Positions 17,938-26,185 of a stretch of DNA of 64,000 nucleotides are shown here, one piece after another (position 1 is the stretch's first letter; each line of letters starts with the position of its first letter). The translations under genes and the position numbers were made by a program. Where the stretch lies: assembly GCF_036568125.1 (NCBI RefSeq), contig NZ_DATCTF010000019.1, forward strand, positions 244,626 through 308,625. The letters are read 5' to 3'. Under the pieces are notes generated by a model. It was not told the DNA's origin, ran no database searches, and saw only the letters and a list, made by a program, of their open reading frames with translations. This stretch comes from Magnetovibrio sp. (GTDB taxonomy: Bacteria > Pseudomonadota > Alphaproteobacteria > Rhodospirillales > Magnetovibrionaceae).

Positions 17938-20900
17938 ATGGCAGTGTCATTGGCCAGCAAATTATCGGAACTGTCGGCGTTTTCGGGTTTAACCGATGAC
18001 GAAGTCCAGGCTATTGCGGCGCTGGGCCGTTTGGTGCGCCTAAACCCTTCCGAAACGCTGTGCGAACAAGGCGACGTGCCGCTCGGCCTTTATCTGGTGA
18101 TGTCTGGATCCATTTCTCTGATCCGCGACGCCAAATCGGCGACCCCGGTGACCGTTGACGTTTTGCATGACGGCGCGGTTTTCGCCTTGCAGTCCGTATT
18201 CGAAATCGCGGCGCTGCCGTATCGCGCCCAAGTCGGCCCAGAACCTGTGGTGTGCAAGCTGATCGAACGCACCACCTTCGTCAACTTCCTCAACACCAAC
18301 GCCGAAATTGGCCGCAAGGTGGTGAAATCCCGGCAGATGTCGTCGTTGGTGTCGTTCTTGGAAACCTGCCCGTCGCTAGCCGGTTTGCCCCGGGAGGCGT
18401 TGGAATCTCTGGCGACCCACGCCGAAGTCAAAACCGTCGCCGCCGGGCAGCAGTTGATCAAGCAAGGTGAGCGCGAAGACCATATGTACATCGTCCGTGA
18501 CGGTCGCTTTGCCGTTACCCGCGATGAATCGTTGAGTTCGCGAATCTCGGTGTTGAGCCGCGGCGACGTCATCGGTGAAATAGCCGTGCTTTCGGGCGAA
18601 GTCCGCAACGCCAACGTCACCGCCGACGAAGAGGGCAAGGTCTACGAAATTCCCGGCCAAGTGATCCGCGACGCGGTCCATTCGCACGAGGCGCTGCAAA
18701 ACAACCTCGACAACTTGATGCGCGTGCGCGTCGAAAAAGTCGACGAGCGCGAAGAAAAGCGCAAGCAGCGCGCGGCCGAACAGGAACGCAAAGACGCCGA
18801 GCGGCAAAAAAGGATTGCCGAGACCCAGGCCCGCAAGGAAGCTGAAGAGGCCGAGTTGGTGCAGACCCACAGCTTCTGGCAAGCTCTGCGCCACAAGTTC
18901 TTCAAGCCCAAACCGCCAGCGGTTCGCCAACACAGCCAGATGGACTGTTCCGCCGCATGCTTGTGCACGGTGATGCAGACCTACGGCAAAACCATTTCCA
19001 TCAACGTCGCGCGCGAAGTTGCGCGGGTCCGCCAGGATGGTGCATCGATGACCAACATCGTGCGCGCGGCCAAGGAATTCGGCTTCGTCGCGGAACCGTT
19101 CGTCAGCACCATCGAACAGATGCGCGAACGCAAATTGCCGGCCATCGCCAACTGGAAGGGCTATCACTGGGTCGTCGTTCATGAAGTCACCGACACCCAC
19201 GTCGTCGTCGCCGACCCTGCGCAAGGTCTTGAAACAAAGACCATCGAAGAGTTCGAAGACGGCTGGTCGCGCTACACCATTTACCTCACCCCGACGCAAA
19301 AATTCGAACAGGTGGAAGAAAGCAAACCTTCCCTGCGCAGTTTCTGGCATTTCTTCGAGCCGTATAAACGGGTCATCGGTGAAATTTTCATCGCCGCCAT
19401 TTTCCTGCAGATTTTGAGCGTCGCCGTACCGTTGTTCACCAAGTTCGTGGTCGACGACGTGATCTTGAAAGGCGACACCCAATGGCTGCTGTCGGCCTTG
19501 GTGTTGATGGCGGGTATCGCGTTGGTGTCCATGTCCATGGAATTCATTCGCGACAGTATGATTTTGCGCCTGTCGATGCGCTGCAACCTCAATATGCTGA
19601 GTTCGGTTTATGACCGAATGCTGCGTTTGCCGTTGGAATTTTATGAAAACCGACGGACCGGCGACATCACCAACCGGCTTGAACAGCACGAAGAAATTTC
19701 AGATTTCATCACCGAAGATGGGCTTGAGACGTTCCTCAGCCTGATGACCGCAGTCGTCTATCTGTGTTTCATGATCTACTTCAACGCGACCCTGACGGTC
19801 GCGGCGATTGGGTTCATGGCCTTCAACTTCTTTTCCATCCGCTACATTTCACCGCGCATCCGCCAAGTAAATAAAGAGCAGTTCGTCAAGGAAGCCGAAC
19901 AGGAAAGCCACCTGATCGAATCCATTCAAGGTGCGGAAACCCTCAAGACCATCGGCGCAGATTTCATGGCGCGATGGAAGTACGAGAACCACTTCGCGGC
20001 CGTCGCCAACCTGGAATTCAGAACCGCCAAGCTGTCGCAGGTGGCCGGATTGATCGGCGGAACGCTCGACACCCTCGGCGACATCGCGATTTTGTTCCTT
20101 GGCGGTGCCTATGTGATCTGGGGTCAAATGAGCGTCGGCGAACTGATCGCCTTCACGGTCTTCGCCAATGGCGTTCAGGGCCCGATCATGGCGGTGATCG
20201 GCAAGTGGGACGAACTGCAAGAAGTCTACGTCGCGATCGAACGCCTCAATGACGTTTTGGAAAAAGAGCCTGAATTCGAAAACGACAGTAAGGACCAGAC
20301 GGACAAAGTCTCTCTTCCCGGTTTACGCGGCGAGGTCGAATTCCGCAACGTCGCGTTCCGCTATGAACCGGACGACCCATCCAACGTGGTGCAGAATATC
20401 GATCTAAAGATCAAAGTCGGCCAAAAGGTCGCACTGGTCGGGGCCAGCGGTTGCGGCAAGTCCACCCTGATTAAATTGCTGTACGGTTTTTACATGCCCA
20501 GCGACGGGCAGATCTTGGTCGATGGCTTCGACATCAAAGACCTGTGGTTACCGTCGTTGCGCCAAAAGATCGCCATGGTGCCGCAAAAGAACATGATGTT
20601 CCGAGGGACCGTGCGCGAAAACATCGCCTTGTCCTATCCCGACGCGACCATCGAAGACATCCGCGAAGCGGCGACCTTGGCCGGTGCCGATGAGTTCATC
20701 GCCAAGATGCCGGCCGGTTATGAAACGGAGCTCGACGAACAGGGCGCGAACCTCAGCGGCGGTCAACGACAACGCTTGGCGATCGCACGCGCGTTTTTGC
20801 AGCCGGCCTCGATGCTGGTGTTGGACGAAGCCACTTCGGCGCTGGATAACGAAACCGAACGGGTGGTCATGGACAACATCAAAACCCACTTCAACGATAA

Positions 20901-21063
20901 GACCGTGTTCATCATCGCGCATCGTCTTTCGACCATTCGCAATGCCGACTTGATCGTGGTGTTGAACAACGGTCTGATCGTCGAAAGTGGCAGCCATGAC
21001 GAGCTGATTGCGCAAAACGGTTTTTACTACCACTTGGCATCGAGCCAAAAGTCGGTGGGCTGA
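17938..21063 (+). CDS. C39 peptidase-containing ABC exporter with two CNB-like domains
   Basis: 1041 residues. Two CNB-like domains (about 12-130, degenerate; 145-265, with IGEIAV and a following Arg) and a highly charged helical linker at about 270-320 precede an intact C39 peptidase: Gln331, Cys337 (QMDCSAACL), His410 (GYHWVVV) and Asp426 (VADPAQG). Six membrane segments and an NBD follow (GASGCGKST, LSGGQRQR, VLDEATSALD). C39 domains cut leader peptides after a double glycine while the ABC core exports the core peptide. The obvious candidate substrate is the GG-leader precursor encoded just downstream on the other strand. The CNB pair suggests gating by a nucleotide second messenger, which is inference. 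Confidence 0.93.
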   Translation: MAVSLASKLSELSAFSGLTDDEVQAIAALGRLVRLNPSETLCEQGDVPLGLYLVMSGSISLIRDAKSATPVTVDVLHDGAVFALQSVFEIAALPYRAQVGPEPVVCKLIERTTFVNFLNTNAEIGRKVVKSRQMSSLVSFLETCPSLAGLPREALESLATHAEVKTVAAGQQLIKQGEREDHMYIVRDGRFAVTRDESLSSRISVLSRGDVIGEIAVLSGEVRNANVTADEEGKVYEIPGQVIRDAVHSHEALQNNLDNLMRVRVEKVDEREEKRKQRAAEQERKDAERQKRIAETQARKEAEEAELVQTHSFWQALRHKFFKPKPPAVRQHSQMDCSAACLCTVMQTYGKTISINVAREVARVRQDGASMTNIVRAAKEFGFVAEPFVSTIEQMRERKLPAIANWKGYHWVVVHEVTDTHVVVADPAQGLETKTIEEFEDGWSRYTIYLTPTQKFEQVEESKPSLRSFWHFFEPYKRVIGEIFIAAIFLQILSVAVPLFTKFVVDDVILKGDTQWLLSALVLMAGIALVSMSMEFIRDSMILRLSMRCNLNMLSSVYDRMLRLPLEFYENRRTGDITNRLEQHEEISDFITEDGLETFLSLMTAVVYLCFMIYFNATLTVAAIGFMAFNFFSIRYISPRIRQVNKEQFVKEAEQESHLIESIQGAETLKTIGADFMARWKYENHFAAVANLEFRTAKLSQVAGLIGGTLDTLGDIAILFLGGAYVIWGQMSVGELIAFTVFANGVQGPIMAVIGKWDELQEVYVAIERLNDVLEKEPEFENDSKDQTDKVSLPGLRGEVEFRNVAFRYEPDDPSNVVQNIDLKIKVGQKVALVGASGCGKSTLIKLLYGFYMPSDGQILVDGFDIKDLWLPSLRQKIAMVPQKNMMFRGTVRENIALSYPDATIEDIREAATLAGADEFIAKMPAGYETELDEQGANLSGGQRQRLAIARAFLQPASMLVLDEATSALDNETERVVMDNIKTHFNDKTVFIIAHRLSTIRNADLIVVLNNGLIVESGSHDELIAQNGFYYHLASSQKSVG

Positions 21064-21121
21064 CGGCGCGATCTCGAACCGTTCGGCGAGACGACAGCAA
21101 TTCCTGTAAGCACGAATAAGA

Positions 21122-21152
21122 CAAAAAGAAAGGGAGGGCCAAAGCCCTCCCT
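21122..21152 (-). terminator. intrinsic terminator of the Arg-rich peptide gene
   Basis: A 9-base perfect stem AGGGAGGGC / GCCCTCCCT (21131-21139 and 21144-21152) with a CAAA loop. On the minus strand it is followed by TTCTTTTTGT, so it should stop transcription leaving the peptide gene 25 bases upstream. On the plus strand it also lies after the ABC exporter stop but lacks a strong T-run there. Confidence 0.75.
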
Positions 21153-21176
21153 CGCTCATGTAATTTTTGTTTACCG

Positions 21177-21509
21177 TTAACCGCGAGCGGCGCGACGGTA
21201 AGAAGCGGCCAGGCGGCTGTGATAAGCGGCCTTACGCAGGTAGAAGGACCGTTTGGAACGGCGGCGCGCTGCAGCAGCGCGTTGACGGCGACGGGCAATC
21301 GCTTGAGAGCGAGCGCGCATCATCGCGGCGCGACGACGCAACATCGCCTGACGGCGCATAGCGCGTTGGCGCATGGCACGAGCGCGGCGGTTACGGAACC
21401 AGCCAAAACCACCGAGAACATCGCTTTGCTGTTCTTCGGACAAGGATTTTGCGCGCGGAGCCAGGTCGTCTACGGAAATCGTGAGATCGGAAAAGATAAG
21501 GTCGGTCAT
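21177..21509 (-). CDS. double-glycine-leader precursor with Arg-rich core peptide
   Basis: 110-residue precursor, family not recognised. Residues 1-34 form an acidic leader ending LSEEQQSDVLGG, with Leu at -12, Ser at -11, Val at -4 and Gly-Gly at -2/-1, the signature cut by C39 peptidases. The 76-residue core starts FGWFRNRRAR and holds 26 Arg and 2 Lys with no Asp, Glu or Cys: a strongly cationic, helix-prone Arg/Ala/Met peptide. GGAG six bases before ATG 21509 fixes the start; the ATG at 21521 overlaps that site. It has its own terminator and converges on the C39 exporter gene. Secreted antimicrobial, nucleic-acid-binding or matrix peptide are all possible. Absence of Cys argues against a lanthipeptide or disulfide bacteriocin. 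Confidence 0.85.
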   Translation of the reverse strand: MTDLIFSDLTISVDDLAPRAKSLSEEQQSDVLGGFGWFRNRRARAMRQRAMRRQAMLRRRAAMMRARSQAIARRRQRAAAARRRSKRSFYLRKAAYHSRLAASYRRAARG

Positions 21510-21540
21510 GGTCGTCTCCATGGTTTGATGATTACGTGAA

Positions 21541-21575
21541 ATTATTGTTTTTGTTTGGACTTATTATTGTTTTTG
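21541..21575 (-). repeat. 13-base direct repeat in the leader of the Arg-rich peptide gene
   Basis: ATTATTGTTTTTG occurs twice on the plus strand, at 21541-21553 and 21563-21575, 22 bases apart or about two helical turns. On the coding strand of the peptide gene it reads as two CAAAAACAATAAT copies 32 and 54 bases before the start. It could be a regulator-binding site, or an A-rich RNA element that enhances translation or binds an RNA chaperone. Confidence 0.6.
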
Positions 21576-21932
21576 CGGCTTCACGGCGCTTTTGCGCACC
21601 GCTGTCCGGATTGCGAAAGGCGTTGCCCTTCACTTTCTTTAGTATGATACATTCGAAATGCTTTTGCACCCCAAAATTTCATAAAATTCTCAGAAAAACA
21701 CGCATTCCATGCCGAATCATGCGCAAAAAAGCGGATGCGATTCATCCATAAAGACTAGAAAACAAATACGAAACGACTAGATCCTGACGCGCAACCCTGA
21801 CCACCGTGTCAAATTTACGCCGATTCGTACGTAGATACGCTCTCGCGCCCCCCAAAGCCCCCCAAGCTTAGTGATCGACATGCGCAGTCGTGCCATAATA
21901 CCTTATGGTGGAAACCACGAAGGGGATGGATC
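21576..21932. other. divergent intergenic region between peptide gene and dehydrogenase
   Basis: A/T-rich toward 21600-21780. It should hold the leftward promoter of the peptide gene; on the minus strand TATCAT (rc of 21646-21651) is a possible -10, but no convincing -35 is spaced correctly. The rightward promoter of the dehydrogenase must also lie here. A short plus-strand frame at 21536-21751 has no ribosome-binding site and is not called. Confidence 0.35.
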
Positions 21933-23045
21933 ATGACCGACGTATTCTCATTGTCCGACGACCTTGGCCCCCTCAAAGTCATTCACGTCAACGTTCCCAA
22001 ACACAACGTCAAGGGCATCTTGGTGGTCGACAACGTCGCCGCCGGACCGTCCATCGGCGGTTTGCGCATGGCCCCGGACGTGACCTTGGCGGAATGCTTT
22101 CGTCTGGCCCGCGCCATGACCATGAAAAACGCCGCAGCGGGTCTGCAACACGGCGGCGGCAAATCCGTGATCGTCGGCGACCCGCACATGTCGCACGCCC
22201 AAAAGGAACCGATGATCCGCGCCTTCGCCAAGGCCTTGGCCGGTGAACAGCACTACATTTTCGGTCCCGACATGGGCACGGACGAACAGTGCATGGCTTG
22301 GGTCAAGGATGAAATCGGCCGCGCCGTCGGCTTGCCCCGCGCCATCGGCGGTATCCCCTTAGACGAACTGGGCGCAACCGGTTACGGCCTGGCCGTTGCC
22401 GCCGACGTGGCTATCGACTTTTGCGATTTCAAACTCGACGGTGCGCGCGTGGCCGTACAAGGCTTCGGCTCGGTCGGCATGCACGCGGCACGGTTTTTGA
22501 TGCAAAAAGGCGCGCGCTTGGTCGCGGCGGCGGATTCCCAAGGCACACTTGTTGATGCCAACGGCATCGATGTCGAAGCCCTGATCGCCCACAAAAAATC
22601 CCGCCAGTCCGTTACCACGTTCGGGTCAGGCGAAGCGTTGCCCCCCGCCGCCGTGATCGGCGTGGATTGCGACATCTGGATTCCCGCCGCCCGCCCCGAC
22701 GTCATCAACATGAGCAATTGGCAGGATTTCAAGGCCAAGCTGATCTTACAAGGCGCCAACATTCCCATCACCTTGGAAGCCGAACGCAAGTTGGAAGAAC
22801 GCGGCGTGGTGATCGTGCCCGATTTCATCGCCAACGCCGGCGGGGTGATTTGCGCGGCGATGGAATATCACGGCCAAACCCAAACCGGGGCGTTCGCCGC
22901 CATCGCGGAAAAAATCTCGCACAACACACGTGAGGTTCTGGAACGCGCCAAACGCGAACACGGCACCACCCGCGATAGCGCCGTGCGCTTGGCATCCGAA
23001 CGGGTGCGTGCCGCCATGGCGACGCGCCGCTTCGGGGTGTTTTAA
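21933..23045 (+). CDS. Glu/Leu/Phe/Val dehydrogenase family protein
   Basis: 370-residue NAD(P)-dependent amino-acid dehydrogenase. The N-terminal catalytic domain has the glycine-rich substrate loop GPSIGGLRM and the catalytic-Lys segment GLQHGGGKSVI, and the Rossmann domain carries VQGFGSVGMHAA near residue 175. Size and motifs fit leucine/valine dehydrogenases better than 420-450-residue glutamate dehydrogenases. The reaction is reversible oxidative deamination to a 2-oxoacid. The oxoacid oxidoreductase genes that start 58 bases downstream suggest it supplies their substrate. Exact amino-acid preference is not readable. Confidence 0.85.
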   Translation: MTDVFSLSDDLGPLKVIHVNVPKHNVKGILVVDNVAAGPSIGGLRMAPDVTLAECFRLARAMTMKNAAAGLQHGGGKSVIVGDPHMSHAQKEPMIRAFAKALAGEQHYIFGPDMGTDEQCMAWVKDEIGRAVGLPRAIGGIPLDELGATGYGLAVAADVAIDFCDFKLDGARVAVQGFGSVGMHAARFLMQKGARLVAAADSQGTLVDANGIDVEALIAHKKSRQSVTTFGSGEALPPAAVIGVDCDIWIPAARPDVINMSNWQDFKAKLILQGANIPITLEAERKLEERGVVIVPDFIANAGGVICAAMEYHGQTQTGAFAAIAEKISHNTREVLERAKREHGTTRDSAVRLASERVRAAMATRRFGVF

Positions 23046-23103
23046 CCCCCGAATAAGGCTTAGAATGAAATAAGTAAAATGCAACCTACAAGGTAGGTGT
23101 GAC

Positions 23104-24018
23104 ATGTTACGCATTCGCTTTCATGGCCGTGGTGGCCAAGGCATGAAAACCGCAAGCCGCATGCTGGGCAGTGCCTTTTTCATCGAAGGGTTCGAGGTTC
23201 AGGATGCACCGCGTTACGGTGCGGAACGCCGCGGTGCGCCGATTTTCGCCTATGTGCGCGCCGACACCGCCCCGATCCATGAGCGCGGCGTCATTCCTTA
23301 CCCCGATCTCGCCCTGGTCGCCGACGACACCTTGGTCGGCGTTCCTGCTGCAGGTGTTCTGCAAGGCCTCGATGCGCATGCCGTGTTGGCGTTGAGCACG
23401 ACTGAAGACGCCGATACTTGGCGCGCGCGTCTCAACACCGATGCACAAATCGTCATCTTGCCGCCGTTTTCGGCCGAAGATCCGGCCCAGCGCCCTTATG
23501 TCGGCGCACTGCTGGCGGGCGCGGCGGCCTGCCTGGTGGGCCTGAAAGCCAACAGCATCATCCAGGCCATCGCCCAAGAGCTCGACGGACATGGCACCGA
23601 CGTCATCGCCGCCAACCAACAGCGCGCCCATGCCGCCTATGAGGCCATGGCCGCGCATGCCGCCCTGACCCACCCCCGCGCCGAGGACAGCACACCGCCC
23701 GACACCCATTGGGTGACACTGAAGCACGAAGACGCGGATACCTCCGCCCCGACCATTCACGGCGCGGCGACGTCGGTGCAGATCAAAACCGGGCTGTGGC
23801 GCACCTTGCGCCCGGTGGTCGATCTTGAACACTGCAACCGCTGCAATTGGGTGTGCGGATCGTTTTGTCCCGACGGCGCGATCAGCGCAGACAAAGACGG
23901 CTATCCGGTGATCGATCTGGATCACTGCAAAGGCTGTATGATCTGCGTCGCCCAATGCCCGCCGCACGCCATTCATGCGGTACCCGAAAAAGAACCTGAA
24001 AAAGGAGCTGCGTCATGA
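23104..24018 (+). CDS. 2-oxoacid:ferredoxin oxidoreductase, fused gamma-delta subunit
   Basis: 304 residues. Residues 1-185 form the gamma (transferase-type) domain, opening with RFHGRGGQGMKTASRML. Residues 230-300 form a delta-type ferredoxin domain with two cluster motifs: an unusual CNRCNWVCGSFCP, with three rather than two residues between Cys 2 and 3, and a canonical CKGCMICVAQCPP. In separate-subunit enzymes these are PorG and PorD; here they are one chain. It passes electrons from the TPP site to ferredoxin. The stop overlaps the alpha start by four bases. Confidence 0.9.
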   Translation: MLRIRFHGRGGQGMKTASRMLGSAFFIEGFEVQDAPRYGAERRGAPIFAYVRADTAPIHERGVIPYPDLALVADDTLVGVPAAGVLQGLDAHAVLALSTTEDADTWRARLNTDAQIVILPPFSAEDPAQRPYVGALLAGAAACLVGLKANSIIQAIAQELDGHGTDVIAANQQRAHAAYEAMAAHAALTHPRAEDSTPPDTHWVTLKHEDADTSAPTIHGAATSVQIKTGLWRTLRPVVDLEHCNRCNWVCGSFCPDGAISADKDGYPVIDLDHCKGCMICVAQCPPHAIHAVPEKEPEKGAAS

Positions 24019-25265
24019 CCCGTCTTTTGCTCACCGGCAATGCGGCGGCGGCATGGGGCGCACGCCTGGCGGGGGCCGAATACTTCCCCGTGTTCCCCAT
24101 CACCCCGCAGACCGAAATCATCGAAACGCTGGGCCGTTGGATCGACCGCGGCGAAATGGGCGGACGCATGGTGACGCTGGATAGCGAGCATTCGATGATC
24201 ACCGCCGCCGGCGCTGGCGCGGCGGCGGGCGTGCGGACCTTCACCGCAACGTCGAGCCAAGGGCTGCTCTATGGCATGGAGATGCTCTACACCGTCGCCG
24301 GATGGCGGGTGCCGCTGGTGATGGTCAACGTGTCGCGCGGACTGAGCGCCCCAATCACGTTGGAACCCGACCACAACGACATCCTCGCCGCGCGAGACAG
24401 CGGCTGTATGATCTTGCACGCCGCGACCTGCCAGGAAACCGTCGATGCGATCTTGCTGGCGACGCGCATCGCCGAAGACCCGCGCGTGCGTCTGCCGGTG
24501 ATCGTCAACTTGGACGGCTTTTATCTGTCGTTCACCCGCGAACCCGTGACCTTGCCCGACGCGACGCTGGTCAGTCGCTTTCTGCCCGACCTGGACCCGG
24601 AGGATTATGCCTTTCGCGCCGACAAACCGGTCAGCGAAGCGGTGGCGGTTCTGGGCGGCGGTCCGTATTCGTACTTCCGCTATGAAACGCATTTGGCGTC
24701 GTTGGCGGGCGGCACCGCATTCGATGAAGCCACCCAAGATTACGCCGAGATATTCGGCCGCGAATACGGCGCGCTGCAAACCCACAAATCCGACGATGCC
24801 GAGGTGGTGTTCGTGCAAATGGGTTCGTTCGCCACCAAGGCCCAAGATGCCGTCGACCGCCTGCGCGACCAAGGCATCAAGGCCGGATTGGTGCGCCCGT
24901 TCCTGATCCGTCCGTGGCCGGGCGAAGCGTTGCGCCATGCCTTGAAGAACAAAAAGGCCGTGGTGGTGGTGGACCAAAACATCTCGATGGGCATGGGCGG
25001 GGTACTGCACGGCGAAGTCGCCAGCGCACTTTATGGTCACGCGCAAATGCCGCCGGTGTTGATGAGCGCTATCGGTGGCCTAGGCGGGCGCGACATCGTG
25101 TATGGCGAATACGCGGCTTTGGCCAACGAGGCTTTGCAGGCGGTCGAGCGTGGCGAAACCCCGCCGCCGAGATTGCTTTACACCGAGACCGAACTGCGCG
25201 AAATCCGCAAGCTGCAAGCAATCGCCGCCGTCGAGCATATCGAGCATGAGGAGGATGCGTCATGA
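24015..25265 (+). CDS. 2-oxoacid:ferredoxin oxidoreductase alpha subunit
   Basis: 416-residue PorA/VorA-type subunit. The N-terminal pyrimidine-binding domain has GNAAAAWGARLAGAEYFPVFPITP and DSEHSMI, followed by ATSSQGLLYGMEML, typical of the alpha subunit. The C-terminal domain (VVVDQNISMGMGGVLHGEV) matches domain II. It forms the active site with the beta subunit. Start overlaps the gamma-delta stop and stop overlaps the beta start (ATGA junctions), showing tight translational coupling. Substrate (pyruvate or branched-chain oxoacid) is not certain; the upstream Leu/Val-type dehydrogenase favours branched-chain oxoacids. Confidence 0.9.
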   Translation: MTRLLLTGNAAAAWGARLAGAEYFPVFPITPQTEIIETLGRWIDRGEMGGRMVTLDSEHSMITAAGAGAAAGVRTFTATSSQGLLYGMEMLYTVAGWRVPLVMVNVSRGLSAPITLEPDHNDILAARDSGCMILHAATCQETVDAILLATRIAEDPRVRLPVIVNLDGFYLSFTREPVTLPDATLVSRFLPDLDPEDYAFRADKPVSEAVAVLGGGPYSYFRYETHLASLAGGTAFDEATQDYAEIFGREYGALQTHKSDDAEVVFVQMGSFATKAQDAVDRLRDQGIKAGLVRPFLIRPWPGEALRHALKNKKAVVVVDQNISMGMGGVLHGEVASALYGHAQMPPVLMSAIGGLGGRDIVYGEYAALANEALQAVERGETPPPRLLYTETELREIRKLQAIAAVEHIEHEEDAS

Positions 25266-26185
25266 GCACCATCAGTCGCTTCGCCCGCATGAAAGACCTG
25301 CCTTCCGCCCATCTGCTTGGCGCGGGCACCGCCATGTGCGCGGGCTGCGGTGGGCTGGAAGCGGTCAAGGAAGTCTACGACGTGTTGGGCAAAAAGACCG
25401 TGTTCGTCAATGCGGCGGGCTGCATGACGCTCACCGCCGTCTATCCGTTCACGCCGTTTCAAGGCTCGTGGCTGTACACCGCCATGGCCTCGGCCCCAGC
25501 GGGCGCGCAGGGCGTGCGCGATGCGCTCGACATCCTCAAAGCCAAGGGCCGCATTTCCGACGACGACGACCTCGACGTGGTGGTGTTGACCGGCGACGGC
25601 TCGGCCTACGGCATGGGCTTGTCCGCGACCTCGGGCGCGATCGAACGCGGATTGGATTTCTTGTATCTGTGTTACGACAACGAAGGGTACGGCAACACCG
25701 GCCAGCAGACCTCCGGCGCGACACCGTTGGGCGCACGCACCTCGACCAACACGCTTGGTTTCACCGGCGACAAGAAAGACCTGTTTTCCATCTGGGCGGC
25801 GCACGACCCGGCCTACGTCGCCACCGTAATCGCGGCCGAGCCCTTGGATCTTGCGCGCAAAATCGAAAAGGCCGCCTCCATGAAAGGCCCACGCCTGATC
25901 CTCGCCCTGTCACCGTGCCCCACCGGGTGGGATTACGACCCCAAGGACACGGTGGAAATCGGCAAACTGGCGGTGAAAACCGGCATCTGGCCGTTGAAGG
26001 AATATGTCGATGGCCGCGTAACGCACACCCGCATTCCGCACCCGCGCGTGCCGGTGGAAGAATATCTCAAGCTGCAAGGCCGCTTCAAACACCTGTTCAC
26101 GCCGAAACGCGACAACTTCACCATCGCCGACATTCAAGCGCGTGTGGACGCCTATTGGGCCGAGGTGGAGAATGACAAAGGCTGA
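25262..26185 (+). CDS. 2-oxoacid:ferredoxin oxidoreductase beta subunit (TPP-binding)
   Basis: 307 residues. The N-terminal CAGCGG and AAGCM carry cluster-binding cysteines of the beta subunit. The TPP/Mg2+ motif GDGSAYGMG continues to YDNEGYGNTGQQTSG, the classic GDG-x(about 25)-N pattern. The product is acyl-CoA, CO2 and reduced ferredoxin. It is the last subunit of the complex; its 3' end overlaps the acyl-CoA synthetase start by 14 bases. Confidence 0.92.
   Translation: MSTISRFARMKDLPSAHLLGAGTAMCAGCGGLEAVKEVYDVLGKKTVFVNAAGCMTLTAVYPFTPFQGSWLYTAMASAPAGAQGVRDALDILKAKGRISDDDDLDVVVLTGDGSAYGMGLSATSGAIERGLDFLYLCYDNEGYGNTGQQTSGATPLGARTSTNTLGFTGDKKDLFSIWAAHDPAYVATVIAAEPLDLARKIEKAASMKGPRLILALSPCPTGWDYDPKDTVEIGKLAVKTGIWPLKEYVDGRVTHTRIPHPRVPVEEYLKLQGRFKHLFTPKRDNFTIADIQARVDAYWAEVENDKG

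Noticed and set aside
18376..19689. A 437-codon minus-strand frame opposite the C39 exporter
   Set aside because: Shadow frame; exporter domains in the plus strand are clear.
21536..21751. Small hydrophobic plus-strand frame in the peptide-dehydrogenase spacer
   Set aside because: No ribosome-binding site, lies on the antisense side of the peptide leader, and composition is A/T-driven.
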